Both the position numbers and the translations under genes were made by a program. Shown here in pieces: positions 11,027 through 19,559 of a stretch of DNA of 23,521 nt. Under the pieces are notes generated by a model. The model ran no database searches. It was not told the DNA's origin and saw nothing but the letters and a program-made list of their open reading frames with translations. Location: positions 1 to 23,521 of the forward strand of contig JAKCWW010009561.1 in NCBI GenBank assembly GCA_026260175.1. Direction: 5' to 3'. This DNA is from Reticulitermes lucifugus (lineage: Eukaryota > Arthropoda > Insecta > Blattodea > Rhinotermitidae). The stretch's first letter is position 1; every line of letters begins with the position of its first letter.

Positions 11027-11073
11027 AGTGACCTCATTTTGACATAGGAGCAGGGTCGAAACATGTAGTCATT
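11027..11073 (+). ncRNA. Hammerhead-like motif, decayed core
   Basis: Stem I AGTGAC (11027-11032) pairs with GTCATT (11068-11073), one G-T wobble. Between them are CTCATTT in the core position (CTGATGA expected), one extra T, a stem II GAC/GTC (11041-11043 with 11055-11057), GAA, palindromic ACATGT (11061-11066) and A at the cleavage-site position. The order and the extra base match 8551-8591. Loss of core G5, G8 and A9 should abolish cleavage. Confidence 0.33.
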
Positions 11074-11302
11074 TCTTACTGTTTAAATACAGATTGGTGC
11101 ATTGGTACTAAACGAGAGCTAGTCTCATTTGACACATTAGTTCCTACCTGGCAGTAGACATTCAAAGTCCATTACAAGGATCAGTTGGTTAATGCTGTGT
11201 AGAGAAGTAATCGATGTTTATTTTTGGAAGCGTAATGAACGCAAACGATACATAAGTTTTTTTAACGTTACAGAATATTTTACATGTAGGTAACCACCAT
11301 GC

Positions 11303-11471
11303 GGACTGGATTGATATGGCTCAGGATAGGGACAGGTGGCGGGCTCTTGTGAGTGCGGTAATNNNNNNNNNNNNNNNNNNNNNNNNNNNNNNNNNNNNNN
11401 NNNNNNNNNNNNGGACCTGTTAGCTTCTCAAGAAGGACTCTGCTCCATGGAGTTAGTTAGTTAGTTAGTTA
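11303..11471 (+). mobile_element. 5'-truncated LINE, 3' terminal fragment
   Basis: The frame from 11304 reads DWIDMAQDRDRWRALVSAV, matching the extreme C-terminus of a non-LTR retrotransposon ORF2 (the Trp-x-x-x-Ala-x-Asp-Arg-x-x-Trp-Arg pattern seen downstream of the reverse transcriptase). After the N gap a frame reads PVSFSRRTLLHGVS then stop, and the element ends directly in a GTTA tetranucleotide tail. A perfect 13-bp duplication, gtaaccaccatgc, at 11290-11302 and 11472-11484 brackets it, marking target-primed insertion with extreme 5' truncation. The endonuclease and reverse transcriptase domains are absent, so it cannot move by itself. The clade is not assigned. Confidence 0.88.
11363..11412. 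other. Assembly gap, 50 N
   Basis: Exactly fifty N fall inside the LINE fragment. A round number suggests a nominal gap size, so the true length and the reading frame across it are unknown. Confidence 0.98.
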
Positions 11472-11473
11472 GT
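11451..11473 (+). repeat. (AGTT)n tail of the LINE
   Basis: About six AGTT/GTTA units sit between the LINE stop codon and the right copy of the target duplication. This fits a LINE class that ends in a short tandem repeat instead of poly(A). Confidence 0.85.
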
Positions 11474-11484
11474 AACCACCATGC

Positions 11485-12229
11485 TTTAAAGTGTTAGGGC
11501 TTTATGCACAAGAGAACGACTTGGCATTGTAGCGAAATCTTTTTCATTTGATGAATGATTTGACTTTGCATGTGAAATTATTTTTCATGACGTGTCTTCT
11601 CAGTGCAGCAACGCGATTCGGGTCACGATTTCTTCTGTTGTAGAGGTTTATCCTAATCCTTATTAATGAAGACTTCTCGGATGGAGGATCAGAATCAGGA
11701 GAAAAGCGGCGGAGAGACCTGCTCTACTGTGATACATTGTGGGTAGTCCTGTGTTTGGATCTCGTGACCACCTAAATCATTATAATATACGAATGTAGTG
11801 TGAAGTATTTATTTGTGTCTTTGGTTTATAATTTGTGGAGGAGAAGTATAAAGTGCAGAAAAATTTCTAGGTTTAGGGTGATGCTGACTCTGTTTATATC
11901 CCGAATACTATTGTGTGAAAGGAATTTATGGATCAAACCCGTTATTTTGTTGCATATATTACAGATGTACTGTAAAATGTTCAAACAAAAATTGCACAGT
12001 TATATTGAATTCTCAGTGCTACACGCCCCTGGCGAGTCCGCAGTGCTTGTTACCAAGTACGAGAGAGGGCGTTCAGAGAGATCGCCTATTGCTTAGCAAC
12101 TTGGTATCTTGACGCTGTGTGGTGGGTGAGGGAGCTCCCTGCGGATGTTGACGATCAGAGCGGGAGGGTCCAGCCAATTACGCCAAATGTCGAGGTGATG
12201 TGACATTCAGGGTTAATATGGAACCACTC
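11485..12229. other. No gene recognised
   Basis: Two overlapping plus-strand frames (11800-12096 and 11915-12112) have no recognisable domain. A short inverted pair (taccaagt/acttggta, about 12051-12102) could be chance. Confidence 0.45.
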
Positions 12230-12239
12230 ATTAAATATA

Positions 12240-12513
12240 CAACGGAGCTGGAGAGGCGTAGTCGGTATAGCGGTTAGGCTACGGGCTGGACGGTCCGGGC
12301 AGTGGCAGGAGATTTTCTCTTCTCCAAAAACGTCCAGACCGGCTTTGGGCCCACGCAGACTGCTATTCAGTGGGTTCCAGGGTTAAAGCGGCCGGGACGT
12401 GAAGTTAACCACTCACCTCCATCTAGTGCCGAGGTGAAGAGTAATTGGAGCTATACCTCTTTTTCCCGTATATGCCTTCATGGCGTGGACAGGAAAAACT
12501 TTGCCTTTTTGTA
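12240..12513 (+). mobile_element. SINE, family B copy 2, B box deleted
   Basis: The A-box region (gtagtcggtatagcggttaggc) and the body match the copies at 6006 and 12733. Relative to 12733, about a dozen bases after 'gctggacggtc' are missing, which removes the Pol III B box. It is flanked by an imperfect 10-bp duplication, attaaatata (12230-12239) and attaaatgta (12514-12523). The copy should be transcriptionally dead. The 70-codon open frame inside is a SINE translation. Confidence 0.8.
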
Positions 12514-12732
12514 ATTAAATGTAGTGTAAAACAGAGCTTCCCAGTACATTCTTTACTTTTTTTTGTAAGTGTAGTTCTATTTAACGTGTCTAATGTCGCT
12601 TAGATATATTGACCTATCCTTTATAACTTGACTGGGGTTGAAAAGACCAGAGAAGGAACCCACTTCCTCAATTATACACCGCTAGAACTATTTGTGGCTC
12701 TTCTTGCTTAGAAATTATACACGCACATTAAC

Positions 12733-13021
12733 AAGGAACCGGGATAGTGCAGTCAGTATAGTGATCAGGCTACGCGCTGGACGATCACAGGTTCGAGTCC
12801 CGGCACGGGCATCAGATTTTTCTGTCCCCCAGAATGTCCAGACCGACTTTAGAGCTCACTAAGCCTCCTGTTTGATGGGTACTGGGGTTCTTTCCCAGGG
12901 GTTAGGCGTGAAGTTGACTGCTTATCTCCATGTAGTGCATATGTTAAGAGTTGGTGGAGCTATACCTCTTTTCACCCCATATACCTTCATTGCGTGGGCA
13001 AGGAACTTTACGTTTCAACGA
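12733..13021 (+). mobile_element. SINE, family B copy 3
   Basis: Best-preserved family B head: gggatagtgcagtcagtata (12741-12760) and an intact B box ggttcgagtcc (12790-12800). The body runs to the shared 3' stretch (accttcattgcgtgggcaagg) and ends before an 8-bp repeat, acattaac, at 12725-12732 and 13022-13029, the likely target duplication. It lies only about 220 bp from copy 2 in the same orientation. Different flanking duplications show two insertions, not a tandem duplication. Confidence 0.82.
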
Positions 13022-13029
13022 ACATTAAC

Positions 13030-13880
13030 GTTTAAGTATGCTAACAGGCATTCTTTACGGAAGGCTGGGCATCGAAATGTTTAATAGTTGTTATATTAGT
13101 TAAATATTTACACATTAAGGTTTTGTGTCAGCTGAGTAATGTGGCCTTTATGCAGAGGCTGTGGGGAATTAGGGGATAAGTACATGAGTCTAACGGATTA
13201 TTGTTACATCCCTTTCATATTTTGTTAGTTCCATGGAAGTTCGTCTCATTCAGACCTCATTTTGCCTTATGTTGTCGTGTAATAAATTGTCACAGTTGTA
13301 ATAAAATTCAAGGAAATGTCCCGTTTGGATCTGAGGCCATGACATTACAACTCTTCTAAATCGGGATTTTGTGGCTTTTCGTAACCTTTTCTGTAGAAGT
13401 AACGAACTTCAAGGAGCAGAGTTCTTCTTGAGAAGTAAATAGTACCTCAGCCAACACAAAAAATTCAGCTTATTTTATGGAACCCTGATTAAATCTACTA
13501 ATTGCTGGTTGCTTTAGTTTTGGTGTTCGGGTATGCTTTATTATTGGATTACCGCGCTAGTGCTATAATTTACACGTCATAATTTGTCTACTGAACTTAC
13601 TGATAAAGTATTTAGTGTAGGCTCTATTATAGGAACGGAATTAGTGTAGAAGCAGGATGATAGTAATAGCTTGCCGATACAAGTTACATGTAACCTCACA
13701 GTGAGCCAATGCCTCCAAGCCACTTCACATTTCACCATTGTCTCTGTCATCCTGACGGCAGTAAAACAACGAAACTGAATGTCATATCTCAGATACTGTA
13801 GCTGTGCAACATGCAGTGAGTCTTGCCTAGGCCTGTACAGGTATACGTAGTACTTATCTTACGATGATAACACGTGGACG
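13030..13880. other. No gene recognised
   Basis: AT-rich sequence with no long frame. A 15-mer, aatgcctccaagcca, at 13708-13722 recurs at 13998-14012, where it abuts the hAT-like MITE. Confidence 0.5.
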
Positions 13881-13885
13881 TTACA

Positions 13886-14010
13886 GCTTTTTAAAATTAT
13901 ACTCGTGCACATCGAGCCCAGCAGTGGTCTCGGGTTCGAATTCCTGCCGAGAATACCGCGCGCGCGCGTGTGTGTGTTTGTGTGTGACTGTTGCCTGAAT
14001 GCCTCCAAGC
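13886..14010 (+). mobile_element. tRNA-headed SINE fragment (family F)
   Basis: A clean B box, gggttcgaattcc (13932-13944), follows a poorly kept A-box region. Then comes alternating (CG)6(TG)n at 13957-13986, a purine/pyrimidine alternation able to form Z-DNA. The 3' part is interrupted or ended by the MITE that begins at 14011. Confidence 0.4.
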
Positions 14011-14266
14011 CAGTGTTTTCCACCCATTTTTTTCCCTGGAGGAACCCATAAAATAATTTTCCCAAGGAACTCCTTAATGTAAAAACGAAAACAAAAGAAA
14101 GAGGCAGTTGGTATCGCACGCCGTTTACGCCAGTATCGCCAACTGCCGGACAAAAACTTGCACGTGGTATTTTTCGCGGTGTATCAATTTTTATTTATTT
14201 ATTTATTCTGCGATTTATCGCTGAACCACTAAAGACGTTCTATGGAACTCTGGTAGGGAAACACTG
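14011..14266 (+). mobile_element. hAT-like MITE, family 2
   Basis: The left end, cagtgttttccaccca, and the right end, tggtagggaaacactg, are inverted repeats of the hAT type (CAGTG...). Outside them lie ctccaagc (14003-14010) and ctctgagc (14267-14274), an 8-bp duplication with 6 matches, the length typical of hAT insertion. The 256-bp interior holds a TTTA-repeat stretch at about 14190-14207 and no transposase. It is unrelated in sequence to the MITEs at 4615 and 14903. Confidence 0.78.
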
Positions 14267-14309
14267 CTCTGAGCAAATGCTGTGATAGTTCATTAAAATG
14301 GGACGTCGT

Positions 14310-14460
14310 AGCGAGCAAGCCGGCTCGAGCACTAACGCTTCTGTTTTGTACGGTGTAGGTACCAGGTTCGGATCTGGATCGAGGCCACGAATTTCCTGAC
14401 TAAGGGTTCTCTTGGTATATTTACTCGTAGTACCTCCGGGAGAATGCCGGCTAATTACTT
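14310..14460 (+). mobile_element. tRNA-headed SINE (family C)
   Basis: An A-box-like ccggctcgagcactaacgc (about 14321-14339) is followed by a B box ggttcggatct (14365-14375). The tail begins cgaatttcctgac and contains gagaatgccgg. A related order occurs at 16918-17100. No duplication was recognised. Confidence 0.5.
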
Positions 14461-14488
14461 CACATTAGGCAACGATCGAGTTTTCCAT

Positions 14489-14753
14489 TTTTTTTCGTAT
14501 GACTCGACAGCCCTATATGGGCCTGGGCCTCCTCGTTTTCGTCGAGGTTTCATGATCACACAAATTTGACACACACCACAGTCGGTAAGACTCCTCTGGA
14601 CGACGGACCAGCTCGTCGCAGAGATCTCTACCTGGCAACACACAACACTCACAAGAGACAGACATCCGTGCCCCCGGTGGGATTCGAACCCACGATCCCA
14701 GTAAGCGAGCAGCCGAAGACCCACGCCTTAGACCGCACGGCCACTGGGATCGG
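14489..14753 (-). mobile_element. Full-length SINE, family A copy 3
   Basis: The minus strand begins ccgatcccagtggccgtgcg, with an intact B box (plus strand gggattcgaaccc, 14679-14691), the family A tail and an A-rich end. A perfect 16-bp duplication, cgatcgagttttccat, at 14473-14488 and 14754-14769 makes it the best-bounded SINE here and suggests recent insertion. Open frames on both strands, with products such as ...VGFEPTIPVSEQPKTHA, are SINE translations of a kind often mis-annotated as small proteins. Confidence 0.93.
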
Positions 14754-14902
14754 CGATCGAGTTTTCCATATCATTTCGAATTCATTGTTCACTAATCGTT
14801 GTATCTTTCGAAGCTGCAAAGCCTGAGACGCTGAGAACGCCGTTAAATGAACAAAGGAACTGATATTTTGTTTAAAATTTCTTTTGACAAGATATAGAAG
14901 AT

Positions 14903-15053
14903 CAGGGGTACATAAATTTTCCAAAAAATCTAGGCGCAATCTCCAGATTCTTGGCATGAAGCAAGTGCTATGCTGAGGACCCACAGATATTAAACGCCAA
15001 CGCACAAAATTCACTCGCCGTGGCGACCTGGCCCCTCGGTTTGTGCACCCCTG
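14903..15053 (+). mobile_element. hAT-like MITE, family 1 copy 2
   Basis: The ends caggggtacataaa and tttgtgcacccctg are imperfect inverted repeats of the hAT CAGGGGTG type. The flanks tagaagat (14895-14902) and tctaagat (15054-15061) match at 6 of 8 positions, fitting an 8-bp hAT duplication. The 151-bp interior aligns with 4615-4781 and has no coding capacity. The minus-strand frame 14649-15137 that crosses it joins SINE and MITE translation and is not a gene. Confidence 0.83.
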
Positions 15054-15061
15054 TCTAAGAT

Positions 15062-16375
15062 AGTAACTCGACGAGCTGCCGACTGTAGCGTAGAGGTGCA
15101 GTTGCTGCTGGAACTGTTTGTTATTTCTTTCCCTCACCCATAATGACTTCGTGGTTTATTCGACAACTCATCCAGTGGAAAACCTTGGCCTTTGGCCTTT
15201 TCAGGTGAAGTAACGTCGGACGAAGTGTGAACATATTTACGCACCTGTGACTACTGCCCTACACCTTTCGACCGTGCAGGCTTTTCGTACTTTCCTCGCA
15301 CGAAGAACATAAAATGAATGTATAATATGGAGGTTATGTACTGCCTGTAATATCTGCCTGTTACATTCTCAAACCACATTTGTTATGGAGTATGTACTAT
15401 AGAAAGTGGCGGTTGTTGTCGACAAGAGGGGATCCTCAACTACACTGCCACGGAAACTCAGAACTTGCATATTGTAGTCCTGTATATAAATAGAAACGAT
15501 TTTTGCCTATTGCTGCTTCTTTGCTAGGTTACCATCCGCGTTTAATGCATAAAGCGATGTAACCGGTATTGTCGCCATCCGCCGGACTTCCTGTAGCTGC
15601 GAGTTGCGTTTCTTCACGAGAAGATGTAATTGTGTCGGTTGAGCTTGCCGTGCTGAAAATGTAGGCCTGTGTGTAGGCTATATCGGAATCAACAGGATTA
15701 ATGTGGGTGCGATTTATGGTAACGATACGTGTCTGCTGGTGTTGACACTGTAAATCACTGTGTTGGCAATCATGTTTGTTATGTCTTGTCACCAAAGACA
15801 CACGTACACGTTTCTATACAAATTTTAATCCCCAAAGTGTGCGCTACAAAATTATAGCAAATGTGAAACGGTTGTGCGGTGAATATTATGTGGTGTTAGA
15901 ATTATTTATCTGGCGTTGAATAGCCCACTGCTCTCTCGAACTGACCCGTACGGAGTCCATTTTCCAAGTGTTGTTCAGACGTAACTGAGTTTTGCTCAGA
16001 CGGCGAGGTTGTAACCGAGAACAAAACAGAAGTTCAACCAGCAATAGCAACAGCCGTTTACGTGGTATGACTGAAATATTGTGCTTTGCCCAACGTCTCA
16101 GGCTTCGAAGAAGACGCACTGCTTCGGGGGCCAAATCTGCTTCTGTCTTCAGGTGGAACGGGGAAACGGGAGAACCAACTACATTGGGCCAGTTAGAAAG
16201 ATCTTGTCTCAGTCCCTCGATTCATATGGTTTCCATATACTGTTATGAACCAGATTTAATTTTATATAATGCGAACTGTCAGATGTCACAAATTGACGTA
16301 GCAAACCGGGAATTGAACGCTGGTGTACTGGCTGCTCGAGTACAGTATTTAGAGGACTTGTTATAGAGCTGCCCC
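15062..16375. other. No gene recognised; two unresolved open frames
   Basis: Minus 15529-15801 (90 codons) and plus 15992-16366 (124 codons) are open and lie in somewhat more GC-rich DNA. Neither shows a domain I recognise. The second has an Arg-rich stretch near its N-terminus and is shadowed by an 82-codon frame on the other strand (15886-16134). I cannot separate an exon or an old repeat from chance here. Confidence 0.4.
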
Positions 16376-16379
16376 GCTT

Positions 16380-16700
16380 GGCGGTGAGTGAGTTGATTTG
16401 GTGTATGTGTAACGCCAGATCCTGTCGTTTATTATGTAACGAGTCTGTCACGAAGTCTGACAACGTAGCGCCTAATGATACGAATATCAGTGAATGATGA
16501 ATCTGAAAGGATGTGAGAGGAAGCGGCCCTGGTATAATTTGATGTAACCTACTATCCGGGTATTTGCCTGGAGCGCCTGAGGTAAACACGGAAATCCTTC
16601 AAGGCTGTGTCCAGGCCGAGAATGGAACCCGGGAGCACCCTAATATGAAGCAGCAGTGTTTAACCATTCGACGGGACTGTGTGTTTACATTTCGCGGTCC
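16380..16700 (-). mobile_element. tRNA-headed SINE (family D), diverged
   Basis: On the minus strand an A-box-like tcgaatggttaaacactg is followed by a B-box-like gggttccattctc (plus coordinates 16618-16630). Next come ggcctggacacag, a ctcaggcgctccaggcaaat stretch and a long 3' part ending near caccgccaagcgggg. The 'ccaggcaaat-cccgg' motif is typical of arthropod SINE tails. The open frames at 16209-16589 and 16564-16830 lie across it. The limits are approximate and no duplication was found. Confidence 0.55.
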
Positions 16701-16917
16701 GACTGTACCTCCGTATTCAGATGACGTTATTCTGATATATCTGCTGTCGTCTTCAGGAAATCCGTCGTCATTTTGCCGACAGATAGGGCTACTGCCGTCA
16801 CCGGAAGACGACACCCTGCAGGCCAGTTAATGTGCGTCGGACAACGGACAGTGTCCAACTCAGTTGCTGTGAAAACGTACAGAACCATCAGTTGGTATGG
16901 GTGCACTAAATGAACAT

Positions 16918-17100
16918 CGCAGGCCCTCGTGGTTGAGCTGTCTACGCAGAAGGTCGTTGACCCCCATCCGAAATTTGTATTTTCGGCTTTGTGTTCGTGT
17001 TCTGGAGGTCCCGGCTTCAAATCTAATCTCGGACGTCGGATTTCCTGGCTGCTATTGTCGTGGTTTTCTAAAGTTCCTCTAATGCCAGGGTCATGATCGC
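16918..17100 (+). mobile_element. tRNA-headed SINE (family C), diverged
   Basis: An A-box-like tggttgagctgtctacgc (about 16931-16948) and a B-box-like cggcttcaaatct (about 17013-17025) lie about 80 bp apart. The tail shares the order 'atttcctgg...tctaatgccagg' with the copy at 14310. The ends are estimated. Confidence 0.45.
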
Positions 17101-17104
17101 CTTC

Positions 17105-18015
17105 AATAATCTTCGCATTCGACTCTATTGTAATCCAGTTGATTGCGTCTTTTAACAGAGCAGTAATCTGTAAATCATAATAGCATAAAGCCCATTGTCG
17201 GACGAAAAATTGTGACGAACAGATTACAGTAGTCTTTGTACTCTATGGTGGACTCCAGTGTATTGTGTTCGTATGGTTAAACGTGGGTTTATCTTGCCGT
17301 ATCAGCGTTCAAAATTGAAGTCTTCTGGGATGTTAGAGCTTGTAGCGTGGTATCAACATTGTTAACTGGAGTTAGGACACAGGTAGCAAAACTCAAGGGG
17401 GTGGGGTGGGTGATCGGTTTGAATGCGGAACAATTGAAAGCAACAATAAAACAAAGGCGAACATAAATTGGAATAGAATATTTATAAGGAGGATTTGTAA
17501 TGGAAGAGACACGATCTGCGGGGTTGGGAGAACCAACAGGGAGAGGAAACTTTAGTGGAAAATCGACACAGGCTTTCCGTTACAATTTCGTGGCATTCTT
17601 TTTAGGATCTTTTAATACAAAGATTATACTGAAAGTTTCGTGAAACAAAATCTCGTTTGAAGTTTTGTACGGTAATGACTCTAATACCCACATCGTTACC
17701 CTGGTACAACACAAGCAAGCGACATACCACACCAACAAAAAGAAGACAAAAGAAGAAGCAGATTGATAAACTGACAACCACAGCAAGAAAAATGGCGTGG
17801 ATGTATCAAATGTATTATAACTAGCAAAATAGTGTTGGCTGTTGCAATAACGGAGAGACCTTAACAAGACGATTGTGCTATTGCTGTGTGAGTATATGGA
17901 CAACAGAATTACACAAAGACAGTATACAGTGCTGCAGGAAGATCATAAGTTTACTGTTTTAAAAACTTTGATTATTTTACATAATTTTAGATTTTTAGGC
18001 CTAACAAATGTTGGT
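17105..18015. other. No gene recognised
   Basis: A 107-codon minus-strand frame (17580-17903) gives a Phe/Leu/Ser-rich product that could span a membrane, but it has no start context or homologue I recognise. A G-rich patch (ggggg-tgggg-tggg) lies near 17396-17410. Confidence 0.45.
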
Positions 18016-18021
18016 GTTTAT

Positions 18022-18091
18022 CATCCATGTGTTGTGTTGGAGACGGCATCCTCATGACGCCACTGTGGTGTCGAAACGTGTAGCATGGATG
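18022..18091 (+). other. Hammerhead-like relic with an outer 8-bp stem
   Basis: CTCATGA (18051-18057; CTGATGA expected) leads into a near-perfect 8-bp hairpin (18056-18063 with 18065-18072), then GAA, ACGTGT (18076-18081) and A. The outer arms catccatg (18022-18029) and catggatg (18084-18091) are perfect complements. The core G5-to-C change matches the copy at 11027 and should be inactivating. Stem I is not adjacent to the core on the 5' side, so the fold is not standard. Confidence 0.27.
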
Positions 18092-18136
18092 TAAGGTACA
18101 AATATGATGTAATTATGTCTATAACGAGGTTGTGTT

Positions 18137-18269
18137 TTTTTCCCCATGGCTCGACAGCCCTATATGGGCCTGGGCCTCCTCGTTTCGTCGAGGTTTCATG
18201 ATCACACACAATTGAGACACACCACACTCGGTAGGACTCCTCTGGACGAGGGACCAGCTCGTCGCAGAG
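18137..18269 (-). mobile_element. 5'-truncated SINE, family A copy 4
   Basis: Only the 133-bp tail region of family A is present, with its A run (T run on the plus strand at the left edge). It stops at 'gtcgcagaga', so the tRNA-like head and both Pol III boxes are missing. A perfect 14-bp duplication, aacgaggttgtgtt, at 18123-18136 and 18270-18283 shows that it inserted already truncated, as in target-primed reverse transcription. Confidence 0.92.
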
Positions 18270-18275
18270 AACGAG

Positions 18276-18387
18276 GTTGTGTTAGTACATTAAAAAGTAG
18301 AGTAAATACTATAACACTGTAACACTATCCTGTTGTGTTGGTACATTAAAAAGTAGAGTAAATACTATAACACTGTAACACTATCCT
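18276..18387 (+). repeat. 56-bp tandem duplication
   Basis: 18276-18331 and 18332-18387 are the same 56 bp (starting gttgtgtt, ending actatcct) with one difference (tgttagtac against tgttggtac). The first unit starts inside the right-hand SINE target duplication. Confidence 0.95.
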
Positions 18388-19110
18388 GTTTGTCGCGCAT
18401 TGACTTCGCTTACATGTCCCCACATATATTTATTCTTTGAAAATTTTCGTTTTTGTTTTAAATTTTACTTTGTTTGGGGTCACTTTTTGCTTAGGGGTAG
18501 GTTTTCGGAACGCAGTTTTCCAAGCACTGTTGCCGTACCGTAGTTACGGTTTTTGTTGTTGAACCTCGCCTGAATACGTTCATATTACAGGTAACAATGA
18601 ATGCCATGTTACAAAAACGTTCAATAATGTAAAACATGTATGTGCAATATATTGTTACGTCCTCGAATTCACTAATATAAAGGCGTGCTTTCTACGTAGA
18701 AATAAATTAAATTTAAAAATATCAGTTGTGTTGGAAACATTTGAAATTTAAAAAAAAAATGCGTCTTGTTGGTTGCGGTCGGCATTTCCTTTAATCCACA
18801 GATTAAGCTTTTACTATTCAAATGTTGCCACTATCCATAATGTAGTGTCATCTGATGGGAACGTAAAAACTTAGGATCGTGTAATTCCACCACTGGCGCT
18901 TTCAGAATGCCTTTTGAAATCCGTAACATGGTAGCTATCCCCAATAGTCTATTTCGATTGTCTTTCTGTGACAGGTGTTCTCGTCATAGTCTGATTTTGA
19001 TGGAACGTCATTTGTCATTGAATGCATGTGCATATATAGACGTGTAATTGAAAACAAACGCCATATTTAATTTCTCGTTGAAACCAAAGCGCACGGACTA
19101 ATATTTTAAT
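18388..19110. other. No gene recognised
   Basis: AT-rich sequence with an A9 run near 18751-18760. No frame, repeat end or splice context stands out. Confidence 0.5.
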
Positions 19111-19176
19111 CTGTTGAGGACGTTACGCTTGCATGCATTGAGTTCTGGAATTGACCTTGTTTTTCTTTTTTTTCAG

Positions 19177-19343
19177 GTATGTTTCTGCTTACTGCTGTCG
19201 GAACGGTGGAAAATGTTTCTGTCGCTTGTTCTTAATGACGTGTCACATGTAAGGCTGCAGTGCAGCGACAGGATCTTCGAGAATTGCATGCGTAGTGTGC
19301 GTGTCGCCTGTCGCCTGTCGCCCTGCCCCTCAGCGCTAACTTG
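19177..19343 (+). other. Candidate internal exon, weak
   Basis: A strong acceptor-like tract (ttttcttttttttcag, 19161-19176) precedes 167 bp that stay open in one frame, followed by a consensus-like donor, g/gtaagc, at 19343-19344. The product is Cys/Arg/Leu-rich with no domain I recognise, and a 7-bp repeat (gtcgcct) lies near its end. No partner exon is visible in the window. Chance pairing of splice-like sites in 23 kb is quite possible. Confidence 0.15.
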
Positions 19344-19417
19344 GTAAGCACACTTGATTTTACCCACGTTTTTCCATTATTTTTAGGCACGTTCGCAAAA
19401 TTGCGAAAGGCCTTTGT

Positions 19418-19505
19418 TAACTTGGTCATGTCTGTCCGTCTGTCCCTATGGAACAACTCGGCTTATGCTGGACGGACGGATTTTCATGAAATTTGATGTT
19501 TTGAG
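19418..19505 (+). repeat. Possible fragment of a dispersed insect repeat
   Basis: The stretch with tctgtccgtctgtccctatg, then ggacggacggattttcatga, resembles a phrase that recurs in arthropod genomes. This is recollection and not an alignment; no ends were found. Confidence 0.22.
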
Positions 19506-19559
19506 TATTTTTGTCGAAAATCCGTCAAGAAAATTCAAGTTTCATTAAAACTGACGAGA

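Noticed and set aside
12048..12102. Inverted pair taccaagt/acttggta as a possible MITE
   Set aside because: Arms of only 8 bp with no duplication or second copy.
14566..14826. Small protein containing VGFEPTIPVSEQPKTHALD
   Set aside because: It is a translation of a family A SINE through its tRNA-like head; similar predicted proteins are a common annotation artefact.
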